Positions 1 to 13,477 of a DNA stretch of 64,000 bases are shown one piece after another. The notes beneath the pieces are model-generated. The model was not told the DNA's origin. It was given only the letters and a program-made list of their open reading frames with translations, and ran no database searches. The DNA is taken from the NCBI GenBank assembly GCA_916613615.1, contig OU744731.1, positions 57,914,289 to 57,978,288 of the forward strand, read 5' to 3'. The DNA is from Steromphala cineraria. Its lineage: Eukaryota > Mollusca > Gastropoda > Trochida > Trochidae. Each line of letters opens with the position of its first letter. The stretch's first letter is position 1. A program made the translations under genes and the position numbers.

Positions 1-189
1 ATATCTTTATGTTTATTTTTCATTAACAGTGTGAGAGGGAAACAATTTTAAAATCAAATATGGATACGGTTTTTCATTAGATAGAAACTGTTTTATAATT
101 GTGTAAATTATTATTTGTTTTATGATAGATTTTATTTTACTATCAACCAAATAATAACTAATCAGAAGGTAAAAAGCGATGGTTTGTAA

Positions 190-411
190 TAGGAAGAATT
201 ACCTCCCCTGGATGTTAAATTTCAACGTAAGCTTTGACGAACAACACGAGATGGCCGAGGTTTTGCGAATGACCGATTTTGAAACGGCGTCGCTGATTGC
301 ACAACTAACTTCGATTGCCTCCAATCAGACTTCTACCTTTCTGTCCCGTGTATTAGCCGTAATAGAACAGAGGCTAATTCAGGACTGAGTTGCCTCTGTG
401 GGGAGAGAATG
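190..411 (+). mobile_element. MULE-type MITE, copy A (left end not found)
   Basis: The right end reads CTCTGTGGGGAGAGAATG, the terminal motif shared with copies at 9391-9737 and 13218-13477, and the interior (for example GCTGATTGCACAACTAA followed by GATTGCCTCCAATCAGAC) is collinear with them. The left terminus is not recognisable. The 9 bases after the right end (CAAATATGT) resemble CAAATATGG at 55-63, which would give an element of about 348 bp, but the sequence starting at 64 does not look like the family terminus, so this is only a suggestion. Confidence 0.7.
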
Positions 412-514
412 CAAATATGTAAGATTTCACTTTAATGTGCAGTATGAATTGAAATGTTCATTCATTAAGAAAACTATATTATATACATATATGTCACATG
501 TTGCAAGCTAATTA

Positions 515-680
515 GGAGATAAACCTACTGTGTTTTTTAATTTTCGTGGTCTAACGTAGATTCGATACCTGCTGATGTCATTCGGAGCCGAACGCGTAAG
601 CGTGAGGCTTCGAATGTACATCAACGGTATCGAATCTACGTTAAACCACGAAAATTATAAAACACAGTAGGTTTATCTCC
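515..680. repeat. Long foldback (palindromic) element
   Basis: Arms of about 55 bases (515-570 and 627-680) are near-perfect reverse complements: the left begins GGAGATAAACCTACTGTG and the right ends CACAGTAGGTTTATCTCC. The loop is CG-rich and contains GGAGCCGAACGCGTAAGCGT. No clear target duplication is visible. This fits a foldback-type non-autonomous element. Confidence 0.75.
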
Positions 681-2448
681 ATTTTACCATGACGAGGTTT
701 TTTTAGCGTTTTAAATGTACTTTCTTTTCTTCCGCGTAACGTCAGTTGTGCTTCGGTCAACACTGTGACGTCATAATGTCTTGTGCTTATGACGTCACTG
801 TTGACATCGCTCAAACCAAAACCGGTTGCGGTAGCTTATTGATCTAAATTCAGCCTTTCGCTTACAATTACACTATTTCCTGGATATAAACATGTATGAT
901 ATTGATGTGAACAAAACTCTCATTATATAAAAGTACGGGTAGTACAATGATTAAAGACTTTTAGTTAGTATTCAGACGAAACAACTGCCGAAGCGCACGG
1001 TGACTGTATGCATGTCGACTCGTTCGTTTCTATGGCAGTGTGTATCAAACCGCGGTAAATCGCCCGTCATAAAAATCGTGTTCGAACATAGGTTCGACCA
1101 TAGAAATAAACCAATGAAATTCGAGGATTTTGAAATGTCATGGTAGAATTGATATTAACATTAAAGGTTTAATTTTTTAGAGAATAGGGAAAAGCAATGT
1201 ATGATGAGTTGAAAGATCCTTGTCAAGACAAACTAAGCATTTGTTACTTATTTGTAAGTTTATTTTTGGTAAAACCATTACGTCTTCACGCAGATAAAAA
1301 TAAACATTTACAGATACAAATCTACAATGTTAGTTTATACAATTTAAAAAGATGTATACTACTTAAGATTCATTCACAAAACAAACTGTAATCCGATAAG
1401 AAAAGGCTTTTTGGCTCAATTTATCGGATCTCGCTTTGGTGCTATCAAATCCAAAAAGTCTTTCCACATCCATCAATGTCTTGATACCCTTTTATCAAAC
1501 AAGATATTTCATTATCCAATCTTAACCAGGTCTCTCAGACAGACGCATACAATTCACAAATTATAAATATCTGGAAAATGATAGCCTTAACCATGGAAAC
1601 GGTTTAATTCTCGCCAGAAAGCAAGTAATGTATTTCCCAAAGTAAGAGTTTAATGTACGAATATAGTCAAGATCTCAGTATCATAAGAAACACCACTGAA
1701 GACCAGATCTGAGTCACAGCGTACAGGGAGGACTCTCATTGTGTTAATATTTCAACATTGCTTCGTTTCCATATTACAAAACGGCATCATAAGTAATTTG
1801 TACACACCAGAATAAGACTTTTTTAAAACTGATCGTTAATTCATACAGATAAACAATTGCCATTTTCCGAAGTTATTAGCTCTTCCGTTGTCGCATTAAC
1901 ATAACCGTTCTCAAAGAAGTATTGGCTGTTGATATTTTCAGAAACTCTTTTTTAATTCGAAGAGTTTGGGTCAGAAAAACGTTTAAGAAAACATTGCAAT
2001 GAACGCTTTTTAGCATGGGATGCATTCATTACAGATTTAAAAATTGTCTCTTTCGTGCGGATAGTTGAATAAGACAGATTTCATGAATGACAGTAAAGAG
2101 CAGACGACTCTGATCAGATAGCCTGGAAATTTTCAAAGTATTTAACAATGTTGCTATTTTGCTTTTTAATGAGATACGTCTCTCTTTCAACAAATGATGC
2201 AAAGTTGTTTACAATTCAAATGAGACGGTATCAGACAAAGACTTGGAAAACCCAGAATAAAAAATAATTAATTTCAAGTATTTTTACATATACGAACGGT
2301 TCAGATTATTGTTATTGCACTAATTACCATGCATCAGAAAATGAAAAATTCATAATTTCTAAATGCATATGTATGTATATTCTTATACCAATGCTAATGT
2401 CTATGAACTGATGATTGTATGCATCACCGAATGTTCTGTTTAAAGTTG
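681..2448. other. Intergenic, nothing recognised
   Basis: A+T-rich sequence with frequent stops in all frames. The short open frame at 1197-1391 has no recognisable domain and is not supported as a gene. Confidence 0.6.
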
Positions 2449-2560
2449 TCAGGAATTGATTGATCATTGCAAGGCCAACATTCCACAGGGAGGAAGCGGA
2501 AACAAGCAATCCTTTGAGCTGAATCATCGATATAGAACAAGAGGTCAGCAGTAAGGACAA
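2449..2560. repeat. Dispersed repeat R, copy 1
   Basis: The segment GGCCAACATTCCACAGGGAG, followed by GCGGAAACAAG, then GAATCATCGAT, then AACAAGAGGTCAGC, recurs in diverged form at about 8300-8430, 8566-8700 and 9828-9940. Four copies in 7.5 kb suggest an old local or dispersed repeat. Its nature is unknown. Confidence 0.6.
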
Positions 2561-2839
2561 TAGTCTATATTTACTTCTGAAACCAATTACTAGTGTCCAT
2601 TATTCTGGTATGTGAATGGATCAGTTGAACTATCTCACACAAAGGGTCTTTAATTATTCGCTTATTTATATTTCAAAATATTACAGGTTTTTCATTACTT
2701 CGTAAGCATAAATTTACAAGATATTTCATAGATTTAACATTAAATTTGTTTCTTTTCAGTGTTCCATGTATCTCCAATTCTTGCATTTCAAATTCAACGA
2801 AAAAGAATAGAATAGAGTCACAAGAGTTAATTTACTTAC

Positions 2840-3160
2840 TAGGCACAGTGGGTATCTCAATCACAGTGAATGATACTGAATGTGTGGTACATTTTGCCAA
2901 ACAATGCTATTGGCACAAAAGATGTTTTCCATTATATTTCTTAAAATGTTTATTCACCTGTAATATGAGGTGAAACAACCTGTCTGTCTGTCTGTCTTCC
3001 TCAGCTTTTCATGTTGGAAAGAATTTTCTTAAGTATCATTTGCTCACTGACTTAAGCATAACTTAAAGAGTGTGATTGATTCAACCGGTATGGCCTTGGC
3101 ACTCTCTGAGTATCTCAATCACAGTGAATAATATTCAGTTCATGGCCTCCAATCCAAAGG
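2840..3160. repeat. Direct repeat pair with a short GTCT microsatellite
   Basis: GTATCTCAATCACAGTGAAT occurs at about 2851 and again at about 3112, with similar sequence on either side. A short (GTCT)n run lies between them at about 2980-2998. Confidence 0.55.
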
Positions 3161-3169
3161 TGATGTATT

Positions 3170-6100
3170 GTTTCCTCAGTGGGTCAGTGAGATGAATGTA
3201 TATGTACCTTCAATCAATCATCTGTTGTCAATATCACACGATCAAACAAGAACTTGTTTCCTGTCCTTACTTGATATTTGTAAAGATTAATTGTCTCATG
3301 GTAAATCATGAGAATTGCATATGAGACCTCGTTAAATTGAGTTGTGCACATAAATTGCTGATATAAAATCGAAATCTGTGAACACATATGCATATCTAAT
3401 GGCAATTGATTTCATTAAATCATTATGTCATATTTGTAATTATTAACACAAAGAAATAAAGTTTATAAAACATGATCAGTATGATGCTTTGAAGTCATTC
3501 CCTGATAAGATGTATCTGTAATAGTTAGAATGAAACCTATTGAAAAATTAAATACCTTGCTTGACCTACCTGTTTGCTATGAGTAATAATAAGCTAATAA
3601 TAATTATATATTTACAAATTCGAATTATTTCCCTCTCTAAAATTTTCTGAAAACGTCTATACATTTACACAAAATCATCAGAAAGCAGCAAAAATGATAA
3701 ATAAGATTTCTCCGAACAGATTTGTGGTGAACTATAATGTAATACAATTTTCATTAAGGCAATCTATTTGCTTTATTGGTTAGAGTATTGTAAAAGAAAA
3801 TGTCTGAACCTTAACTATAGAACTTTTCTGACTTTAGACATGGTTCCAAGACCAATACTTTACTCCTTTGACTACATTGATTTTACTACTGCTGGAGTGT
3901 ACATGCAATGGATTAGTTGGCAGTCAGTGATAAAGGATATGATACGAGTGCCCATTCATTCAGGGCGATTTGCGGCAGTGTCAATTTATTCGTTAATTAC
4001 CAACACGATCTGATGACTGGCTTCATGCCAGGTTATAATGATGATGAATAATTCAGAGAAAAATACCACACGGGGCCAGATATAACAACTTAATTCCTGT
4101 AATAAAATACATTTTTGCAACTGTTGCAACATACTTCATCATTATCTTATCTACATATAAATGACACATTCCAGTTACCTGACTTCATTTAATCTCATGA
4201 TAATTAAATACGGATGGTTCAGATAATTCCGAACGTCTTCTGTGTTTCAAACAAGTTATTGTGCGTTTCAAGAATGGGTTTTTGTAATAATTTGTTGCCA
4301 TTGATTTATTGCGTTTAAGTCAATCGAACATTAATGTTTACATTTGATATATTGAACGCCTTCGCTCAAGTACTGATGCTGAATACTGTTCCCTTACCTG
4401 ACAAAATGAAATAAGTCATCATAGGGGATGTGTCTCAAATGTGCAATCTGTCCAATGCATTACATTAAGTGCAATGAATGACAACATAATCGCAGCATAA
4501 AACTTAATGTATAACGAACAATAATACGAAGAAGAATACCTCTTATTCAAAATGGAAGTCCTTATGAACAAGAGCACATTTCAATGATAAATTAGAGATG
4601 GAAAAGATAACATAATGTAATTACGAAATTACGACAGGTTGCACATATATTGCAATAGATTTCAATAAATGTACACCTGCTGAACTATTTAACACATAGA
4701 TAGATGTCTTCCTATTTCACCAATCATTGGAGGAAATAGTTGTATTAAAACACAGATAATGTTTGAAGGAGAAACCATGAATACACATCAGAGTTTAAAT
4801 GCTTGTAAAAATGGTGAAAAAATAATAATGCTATTCTATTAATAATTGTTTAACAAGCTCTCTTGGTTACATGTTTCCAATCTACTTTTCATACCTTTAT
4901 TTATTCATTCATTTGCTAAATTCGACGATGGGTCTTTAATTCATGTTTTATAAAAGGAACATTCTAAACTGTTCTAACTTTACCTCTCTTACTTTACTGA
5001 GATTTTCATCTTCTGCACATAAACTGTCAAAAGGCAATAGGTTCAATCAGTAAATAGAAACTCTTTTGTGATAAGAAAAGATTTCCAAGACAAAATTCAG
5101 TATATTCTGAGAAGCTGATATCTTTTGGTTGTAGGCGCTGTTGAGGTCACATTTCCAACATCCCTTGGAATAAAGGTTAGTTTTGCAGATTTCAGAGTAC
5201 ATTGAACTCCGTGTAAACGGATATTCAATGTTAACGACAAAGACTATTTAGTTTATTTACCTTAGTTTAATCAGTTGATATCTCTCTTCACATGCTTTTT
5301 GCAATGTGAATTAGTTCAAATATATATCAAATGCTTCTATTCGCCACGGTATTCAAACTATTATAACGAGGTTACCTCCTTCCAATGTCATGTTTCCAGG
5401 TAGAAATTATTATATCCATAAATAACTTGGAATATTGATTAAATTGCCCCCTAAATAACGAAAACATTACAAATCATTTCATGATTGCCAAAAGTAAATT
5501 TTTTAACAAAACCCGAAGGAAAAAACAAAATTTGAATATATAAACATGGCATCCATGGATTTTCGCCTTCAAATCCATTTACAATATAGAGTATCCAAAA
5601 GGAACATAAACATGTTTAGTAACAGATAATGATACAGTGATGGTAGTGGGTTATATTATTAGGTTTCCATTGTAGTGATCCTGAAATACCACAAGTTGAA
5701 TGTTCCCTTGCTGCCAATTGATAGATTTTATGTCCAAACCAAATTAAGATGTAAATGGAGCCGGTATAATGTTGTGGGAGTGTTCCAGTTTTTAGATTTT
5801 TATTTGAGACAAGAGATACATGTTTTCATATAAACATAATGAAAGAGTAGAGAAGAACATTGTTTATCGATTTAACCAAAGGTAATCTTGTTAGATGAAC
5901 CAGCTTGGTTGTGTTCACGTGTCTTATATCACTATCACGAGTTCTATAGAACACATGTGGACTCTTGTTTCCAGTCTGAAAGGGAGTCTGCAACCCGAAT
6001 TTTTAACTTCAATGGTTTTTTTTAGCAGGTCCGCGAAAGAGTCGTAAATGCTCGGTAGGGACGCAATAGTTTGGTCACGAACTGCTTACAGTTGACAGCC

Positions 6101-8205
6101 AGTACCGAGTTCGTGTCACATGACCCCCCTTACTCGTCTGGACGCTCTCATCAACGAGGGTCAATTAGGTTTCACAAGCAAGGTTGTTGATTCCCTTTAA
6201 AGTTGTGCAACGGCCCATAGAATATGGACATTAGAAAATAAATTGGGTCCATTGTGAAGCAAGTGCAGAGAGATAAAACACGAGAGGGAGAAGCGATACC
6301 GATTTTATCATGTTGTGGAAGAAAGTCAATCCATCACATTCTAACAATAGTAGAATAGGGTTACGAAATCAGTACTGATGTCTTTGAAAAACCTTGCAGA
6401 GAGTGTATCCCCTAAATGTTGTATTTTGTATCTAGGGTGGTGGTGGTGAATCATTCCAGACAATTGAAAAGGAGATTCGTGATATCTTTGCTGATGTTAA
6501 AGTGCTTTTCTAATGTGGTGACGAGCATTGAATATTAACATTTATAGAATTTGTCATCACGTGGCTAAGCATCACTATAAAAGTCACGTGATTATGGTTT
6601 TTTCACAATTGTTTCAAACATGCACGAATATTCCTCAATTCAAAGGTTTTAACATAACCAAGTCATTGCCAAATCCAAGAATGAACAGTGTCAGATTGAT
6701 TTTGATATTTCTGTGTGGTAAATGTTATGGCAAAGTTCCTTTTGGACGTCAGTTTAATGGATATCACCGGATCTGATATAGTAACTATTCGAATACAAAA
6801 GGTCGAATCTATTTCGGGATTCTTCCCCACCATCGTTTGTGCATCAATTGGAAATAATTCTTTTGAGGTTTGGATGAGCATGCAAAACGTGTTTAACTAG
6901 TGTATAGTTGCACAGATGTTCCCTTTTTCAAGATATATCTCAACTGGTTTTAAATCATTTACCATATTAATTAACACATTTTTGTTGAGGCCAAAAGGAC
7001 ACATGCGTAGGTTGTGAGATGTTAGGTGCATCTGTACCATGAGACTGCTCACCAAAGAGAAGTATTTGCTTTCCAGGCGTGATTCCTATTTCAGCTATTT
7101 CAGTTTATTGGTTTATGATACAGCAAAAGAGTTTTCATAATAAGAATTAAACAGGGAAAGCAATTTAGTTAACGATCATTCCAACTGTTATCTCTTTAAA
7201 ATTGTAATTCAAAATACTTTCAACAAATATCTAAAGTTTTAATATCAATCAAACCTGCTGTATGTGAAATTTGATAGACATCGCTGAATACGCAGTTTAA
7301 CTATAGAAGTAAACTCCTTTATGATGAATTATTTACAAATGTGATTATTTTTTTCTAATAATAATTGTCCCACATATCTTTGTGGATGACAAATTGTTTC
7401 CACTTGTTTTCTTTATAATATGCTGATTCAATATTTTGTCATGCTAACAAAAACTTGGCAATTCCATGTAGAATTGTGTGCTTGTTATATATTTCATGTG
7501 TTACGCCGTAATTCCGAGAATGGAGGTTACATTTAAAAAAGAAGAAAAATGTCTAATTTATGCAATTGAAAAGTGTAAAGTGGCAGTTTATTTTCAAATT
7601 AAAATGTTGTGTTATGACGTGATTATAAAGTGACCCCTTCAATCTCATTGATCAAAATAGGTGGTTATTATTAATAATATATATAATAAGTTCTTATTAA
7701 GTAATTAAGTAATTACGCCCAGAAGGAAATCAACGAACATTTCTATTATATTTATTTTTGTACAAAATATATCTTGAAACCTCTAACTGTCGTTGTTACA
7801 AAATAATATTGTCATTCGTTTGGTTTCAGTGTAAAACATTCGTCCTATAACAAAGGTGTGTGTACTACTGTCGCTTTCATACGATTGTGTTGCCACAGGA
7901 GCGTTCCAATACCAATTTCACTTGCTTATTCAAAATTAAATAATGAACACGAAAAAAAGAATCAATACCGTCTTTTGTTGTCAAAAAAACCCTTAAATAT
8001 TCTTTCTGGGACCAAATCTTCAAAATCTTATTAGACAAAAAGGTTAATACCATGTTAGTGTAGTTTGAGTTGAGCTGCTAAATGAATTATTTTTCTTACA
8101 CAAACGTAGATGACATGTCAGTTGTTTGTATTTATAACTGCAACCATACAGTTTTGTTATCATATTAGTGTACGTCTATTTAGATATTCACATCGTAGAT
8201 ATATG
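3170..8205. other. Intergenic, nothing recognised
   Basis: About 5 kb of A+T-rich sequence. The open frames present are all under 85 codons, carry no recognisable motif and overlap each other on opposite strands. No RNA gene, transposon terminus or large repeat was found by eye. Confidence 0.55.
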
Positions 8206-8212
8206 AAAATTA

Positions 8213-8700
8213 TTGCTGGTAAAAGTACAAAGATGCAAGTTGGGTATCTCATTTCATTCTTCGTTTTTGTCTGAATATCGTCACTTAAAGTCATGTCATA
8301 GAGACTTGACTGATTATTTCATCGAGGAAGTGGACAAACAAAACACTCGATTCGGAATCATAATTAAATCATTGATTGAGAACAAAAACTCAATGAAGGT
8401 CATTAGGTTTGTTCTTGTTATGTATGTTTTGACTATTCACTATTGACTATAAATAAAAACATCCTAGATATTAGAAAATCAATCCTGGAAAACAAAATTG
8501 ATGGAAGTTTAGGTATCTCATTCCATTTTTAACTGTTGATATCTCAATATATCACTAAAAGGTCTCGAGACTTGATTGATCATGACCAATATTCTTCAGG
8601 GAGGAAGTGGAACAAGTGTAACTTAAATCGGGAATCATTGATTTAAAACAAGGATCAATGGTGAGGACACCAGTCCAGTTGTTGTCGATAAAGGTCAGCA
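8213..8700. repeat. Dispersed repeat R, copies 2 and 3 in tandem
   Basis: Two diverged units of about 270 bp. Both carry GGTATCTCATT(T/C)CATT, a segment with GAGACTTGA(C/T)TGAT, then GAGGAAGTGGA, then GGAATCAT. They are related to copies at 2449 and 9828. The short frame at 8213-8446 falls inside this repeat and is not considered a gene. Confidence 0.55.
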
Positions 8701-9390
8701 GGTTTGTTTAGAGTTCTGTTTTACACTTTACACTTATCGCTGATGTAGCCACATACTGACATGCTCTTCTGCATATATGGTAATGTCTAAGGCAGAATAA
8801 AACCTAACCCGAAAAAAGTAGTATTTATAATTTATAAATGATCAATACCTTTTACAAACTTGAATTATATCAAATGTTCACGGCTTCAAATGATTTAGAA
8901 TGTTGTTTTGACAACAAAAACAGGAATATATCTTTATTAATGCACCATTTATATTGTCAGACAATATATACCGGTAAAAGAGATGCTTTGTTGATTTTAA
9001 GAGCAAATCAACAAATATCATCCCCGGTCCAGTTGACCTTCACGGCAAGGAATGTAAATAATGCAAAAACATTTCGAAGAAAGGCTAGACTTTCCTGCCA
9101 ATACTTTTCTTAAAGAATCGTTGAGAGTTTAAATGCTTCATAACTTTTTGAAGCACACTAATTTAACAAATGTTTATGTCTTAAAAGTATCAGCATCCAA
9201 TGGCTACTTAAACACATGACAAGTGTACATAATACACCCGCACCAATATTGATGTACTCGTTAAAGAAGATCAATGTTGAACGTGAATACGTATAGCTGA
9301 ACGAGAACTGTTTATATCACTCAACCAGTTTATTTTAAACTTTTAAGTTATTTTTTACATCTGAGATAATTTGCTGTTGACAGTATCAAA

Positions 9391-9737
9391 CATTCTCCCC
9401 ACAGAGGCAGATCAATTCTCGTTGATTTAATCTCTGTTATATTACGACGAGGTTGTGGGATAGAATGGGAGATGCCTGATTGGAGGCAATCAAAATTAGT
9501 TGTGCAATCAGCGAAGCTGTTCTTAAATCATTATTTTGGCTACTGAAACAAAGCAAAGGCATTGTGATATGAACCACCCTTTCCATGCGATAGGCCTTGT
9601 CATTTGATAAAGAAATCCAAATGTATTAAGATGAAAGTTTACTCCGCCAGGGGAAACTGCCGGAACCCACGGATTTCGGCGTAATAGAAGAGAGGCTAAA
9701 TCAACATGACTTGGTCTGCCTCTGTGGGGAGAGAATG
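9391..9737 (-). mobile_element. MULE-type MITE, copy B, complete with 9-bp target duplication
   Basis: A 347-bp element with terminal inverted repeats: CATTCTCCCCACAGAGGCAG at the left and CTGCCTCTGTGGGGAGAGAATG at the right. It is flanked on both sides by AGTATCAAA (9382-9390 and 9738-9746), a perfect 9-bp direct repeat. Nine-base duplications are typical of Mutator-like elements (established knowledge). There is no coding capacity. The core is in inverse orientation to copies A and D. Confidence 0.9.
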
Positions 9738-9827
9738 AGTATCAAATTGATTTGGTATATTAAACCAGAAACTGAAATTCATGACTGACCTTTGCATAAC
9801 ACCAACTATCTTCACTTGAAAGCTTTA

Positions 9828-9940
9828 AGGAATTGATTGATTGTTACATGGCCAACATTCCATGGAGAGGATGCGGACACAGACATAACTCTGAGTATTC
9901 AATGGTCGAGAACAATAGGTCAGCGGCAAGGACATTGTCC
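9828..9940. repeat. Dispersed repeat R, copy 4
   Basis: Contains GGCCAACATTCCATGGAGAG, GCGGACACAGAC and AACAATAGGTCAGCGGCAAG, matching copy 1 at 2449-2560. Confidence 0.55.
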
Positions 9941-9944
9941 CATT

Positions 9945-11410
9945 GTTGTGCCTCAAGCTCTTGACGAGAGTAGGCATAATCAGTCATTTTTTAATAACCA
10001 ACCAAAATTAACCAAATTCGGTGTGTGGGTAGAACAAAGTTTCAATAATAACATGCAATTTCAATAAGTATTTAAATGTTCCACACACTATGTTGTCATG
10101 GGCACTGTCATTGTCATCCGAGTCTATCTAGCCCAAAAATGTGAAATTAAAGTTAACACAGAATATTTTAAAACCGATTTAAGATAATACTCAAATTTGC
10201 AGTTTTTAGGTCTCAAGATAAATGTACATATCGAGCGATTCCTCAAATTTGATAAGCTTTAACAAAACAGGAGTATCATGTATTGCCAAATTTAAGTATA
10301 AGTTATCGAAATACCTTTTTAAAACTTAAACTTTCTGATATATAAAATGCCTAGAAAATCGATTTTTCAAAAGAATTTAATTAACTTAATTTCATGTATG
10401 TGATTTATGAAACAGAGCGAGTTAAAATTCGCATTTGTACACTTAAAAAAACAAATACTGTTGGGGAAAAAAGTTCAAAAACAGTTTGTTATTGTGTCAT
10501 ATGTTGGTTATATAAACCTTTACTCATCCTTTATTATATCTGAGTGGTTGTAAATGATAAGTTAAAACTATTAAAGCTTTATTTTAAGTTTTGATCCGTC
10601 TATCCTCTCAAGAAACAGAACATTAGATTCGAGCAAGGTGTTCCTTACCATATATTTAGTCGTAAAAACGATGATTACAAACACAATCGTAGCTCACGCT
10701 TTTATCGTGACAGCCAATGAAAGCGGGCGATTGCATGTGGGAGATACTCCGATTGAGACGGTATGGTCGTTCTTTTATTTAATTTGATGTGAGTACGTTG
10801 TGATAAAAATCCGATAGATAGTGCAAATTGTAGCTGAATAATTATTCTACATCATGAATTCTTTGTAGACATGTCCGCTATGCGAAAATACGTTTTTTAC
10901 ATTTCTGTTTTTCTCCTTACAAAGTAAACATTAGACGTCACATAAATGAAAATCTAGAAATAAGTGTCTCTGGATTTGTTTTCCTATTTTCTTTTGTAGT
11001 ATTTCGATTTTTTTTGGCAATGAGAGGCAACGGTACGAAAATACGTAAAAGCACCCCCCTGTTTTTACCCCGATTTCTAACCAACTTTTTAGGCCTGCGA
11101 GAAAGTTGTCCTGGTAATCTCCCGTCTGGTTATCGCTAACGAGAGTTTATTCTGTTGATGTGAATATTTCATTACAATCGTTTATGACGCTGCCTTCTGT
11201 TAAAAGTGAGTATTGTCAGGCAGGTACGTTCAATGAATTCTACTTGAATCTCGCAACTCAATCGCTCATACATTTCCTTTGAAAGTCCTTTCTTCCTATT
11301 GTGCACGCATCGAGGCATACTATCTCGTATAAAATCGTACTTCTCGAGAACAAGGAGAGTGCCTAGGATCTTGCCCTTCACAAGAAAAGCAAACAATAAG
11401 CTATCAATCA
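9945..11410. other. Intergenic, nothing recognised
   Basis: A+T-rich sequence without a supported gene. Short open frames, including the minus-strand one at 11172-11429, have no recognisable domain. Confidence 0.5.
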
Positions 11411-11416
11411 TGATGC

Positions 11417-12109
11417 AAACAAGAGTCACCAGAAGATGACATATCCCACCGGTTCCACATGATCGTTAGATGTAAACCTTTGAAAGATAATTGTAAATGT
11501 TTCAAGCAAGGTTCATAATAGTATACGCTTATATATATGAAACGAAAACCTTTCAAAAACAGAGTCCAAATAAGAGCCGTTTCCATGGAAATAATAAAAA
11601 ATAAAATTTTCAGAAATGTGAAAATATCAAAAGGCACCACTTCAGTAGGTGGGCAATACACATGTAAAGTTTCAGAAAGATATGTGGACCGGTGTTTGAG
11701 TTCTGCTCCGGAAACGAAACCTTTCATGAACAGAGTCCAAATAAGAGCCGTTTCCATGGAATTAATAAAAAATAAAATTTTCAGAAATGTGAAAATATCA
11801 AAAGGCACCACTTCAGCAGGTGGGCAATACACATGTAAAGTTTCAGAAAGATGTGTGGACCGTTTTTTTTAGTTCTGCTCCGGAAACGAAACCTTTCATG
11901 AACAGAGTCCAAATAAGAGCCGTTTCCATGGAAATAATAAAAAATAAAATTTTCAGAAATGTGAAAATGTCAAAAAGCACCACTTCAGTAGGTGGGCAAT
12001 ACACATGTAAAGTTTCAGAAAGATATGTGAACTGCTTCGGACGGACGGACGGACATACAGACGGACAGGGCAATGACTATATCCCACGGTATTACATACC
12101 GGTGGGATA
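11417..12109 (-). mobile_element. (CGTC)n-containing non-autonomous element with three 171-bp units (family iii)
   Basis: On the minus strand it begins with a hairpin (12080-12109, TATCCCACCGGTA pairing with TACCGTGGGATA). A (GTCC)n run follows (about 12040-12065), then three tandem units of 171-172 bp (AGAGTCCAAATAAGAGCCG at 11561, 11732 and 11904), then an inverted copy of the 5' motif (about 11440-11452), a small GTCA/TGAC hairpin and CTTGTTT. Because 171 is 57 x 3, the units keep frames open on both strands, which explains the spurious long open frames here. The architecture resembles Helentron-associated elements (inference). Confidence 0.75.
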
Positions 12110-12331
12110 AAAAGGATAGCACTGACCTTGCGTATATCTATTAATGGAATGATTTTGACAAATGTGCTTAACTGGTGCCACTGTATTTGCCGCATTCAGT
12201 GAAAAGTAAGACAATAGTGGCGTTTTTGTGTAAAATAAACACGAATCAGCATGATAAATTAGTAGATTTCGTGACATTAAGATAAACAAGGACCTTACAG
12301 AAAAAAATATCATGTTACACCATCTGGTGTC

Positions 12332-12760
12332 AATTCTCCCCCAACAGAGGAAGATCAAGTCATGAAATGTTGATCTAGCCTATGGTCCGATTAGCCAGGT
12401 TTGTGGGTTGGAATAGGAGATGCCTGATTGGATGCAACCAGTTAGTTGTGCAATCAGCGACGGATGTTCTAAAATCACCATTTTGGTTTCTTAATCATGG
12501 AAAAGTCATTGTGATGTAAAGAACCCTTTTCCTTTGGCAAAAAAGAAAACTTTCAATTGATCGTGGTATAAATATTTTCCGCTAGGGGGAACTGTCAATA
12601 AAACACGGATTTAATCTTGTTCTGACAGAGTGAGTGAGTGAGGTGGTGTTTAACGTGTTTTGAACAATATTTCAGTTATTAAACACGTGAATGTTGCCAT
12701 CCAAAAGAGAGTAGATAGATAAGGGAGAAAGGTTGGTTCGATGTTTTATGACATGATCTA
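12332..12760 (-). mobile_element. MULE-type MITE, copy C, interrupted by another repeat
   Basis: The left terminus AATTCTCCCCCAACAGAGG and the interior GAGATGCCTGATTGGATGCAACC match copy B. The expected right part (CATGATCTACCTCTG) appears only at about 12738, after an intervening repeat at 12628-12735. TCTGGTGTC flanks both sides (about 12323-12331 and 12752-12760), compatible with a 9-bp duplication next to a shortened right terminus. Confidence 0.6.
12628..12735. mobile_element. Dispersed repeat K, nested copy (SINE-like)
   Basis: Starts GTGAGTGAGTGAGGTGGTG, then GTTTAACGTGTTTTG and CAATATTTCAGTTAT. The (GTGA)n head plus 'TTTAACGT...AATATTTCAG' resembles a repeat type common in molluscs. 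A second, longer copy lies at 47188-47470. It sits inside MITE copy C. Confidence 0.5.
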
Positions 12761-13217
12761 CCTCTGGTGTCAAGTGAAATTATGCTTATCATTGGCGAAA
12801 GATACATGTATGTAATGGAAATAGATACATTGTCCTTCATTGTCCTTCATTATGTATCCGTATCAGGATGAGAACTAATTGTTTCTACCTGCTTTTGTCA
12901 GATTGAGGTTTTAGCTTTAATGTCTATTTGTAGGCAAGGTACTTTTGTGTTGAATCATTGAGTTGATCTTTATTTAGACTTTATAAACAGAAAAGAAAGC
13001 TCCTCTTTAAAACCAATCATCCTTTACAACAACAAGTTTATAGACAAATCAAATACAATGCACAGTGTAGAATCAAATATGGACATTTCTGTCGTGAAGT
13101 GTCATTGTTTACTAGTACTGAGAATATGAAATATAATTTCCCAAAGGAAACCTTTAAAAAGATGACGTGAGTAGAGGACATAAATCATATTTGATTTGAT
13201 GATCTTGGCAACATGGG

Positions 13218-13477
13218 CATTCTCTCCCCACAGAGGCAGATCAAGTACATTTGAATTTCTTTATCAAATGACAAGGCTTCTCGCATGGAAAGGGTGGTTC
13301 ATATCACAATGCCTTTGTTTCAGTAGCCAAAATGATGATTTAAGAACAGCTTCGCTGATAGCACAACTAATTTTGATTGCCTCCAATCAAACATCTCCCA
13401 TTCTATCCCACAAACTCGTCGTAATAGAACAGAGGCTAAATCAACATGAATTAATCTGCCTCTGTGGGGATAGAATG
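13218..13477 (+). mobile_element. MULE-type MITE, copy D, complete with 9-bp target duplication
   Basis: A 260-bp element with termini CATTCTCTCCCCACAGAGGC and CTCTGTGGGGATAGAATG. It is flanked by a perfect CAACATGGG direct repeat (13209-13217 and 13478-13486). The interior is collinear with copy A. The open frame covering it is incidental. Confidence 0.9.

Noticed and set aside
55..63. CAAATATGG as left target duplication for MITE copy A
   Set aside because: Eight of nine bases match the right flank, but the adjoining sequence lacks the family terminus, so the pairing may be chance.
11404..12073. Overlapping open frames of 76-142 codons on both strands with repeated peptides
   Set aside because: They are a by-product of three 171-bp tandem units (57 x 3 bases) in a non-coding element; both strands stay open for the same reason and no domain is visible.
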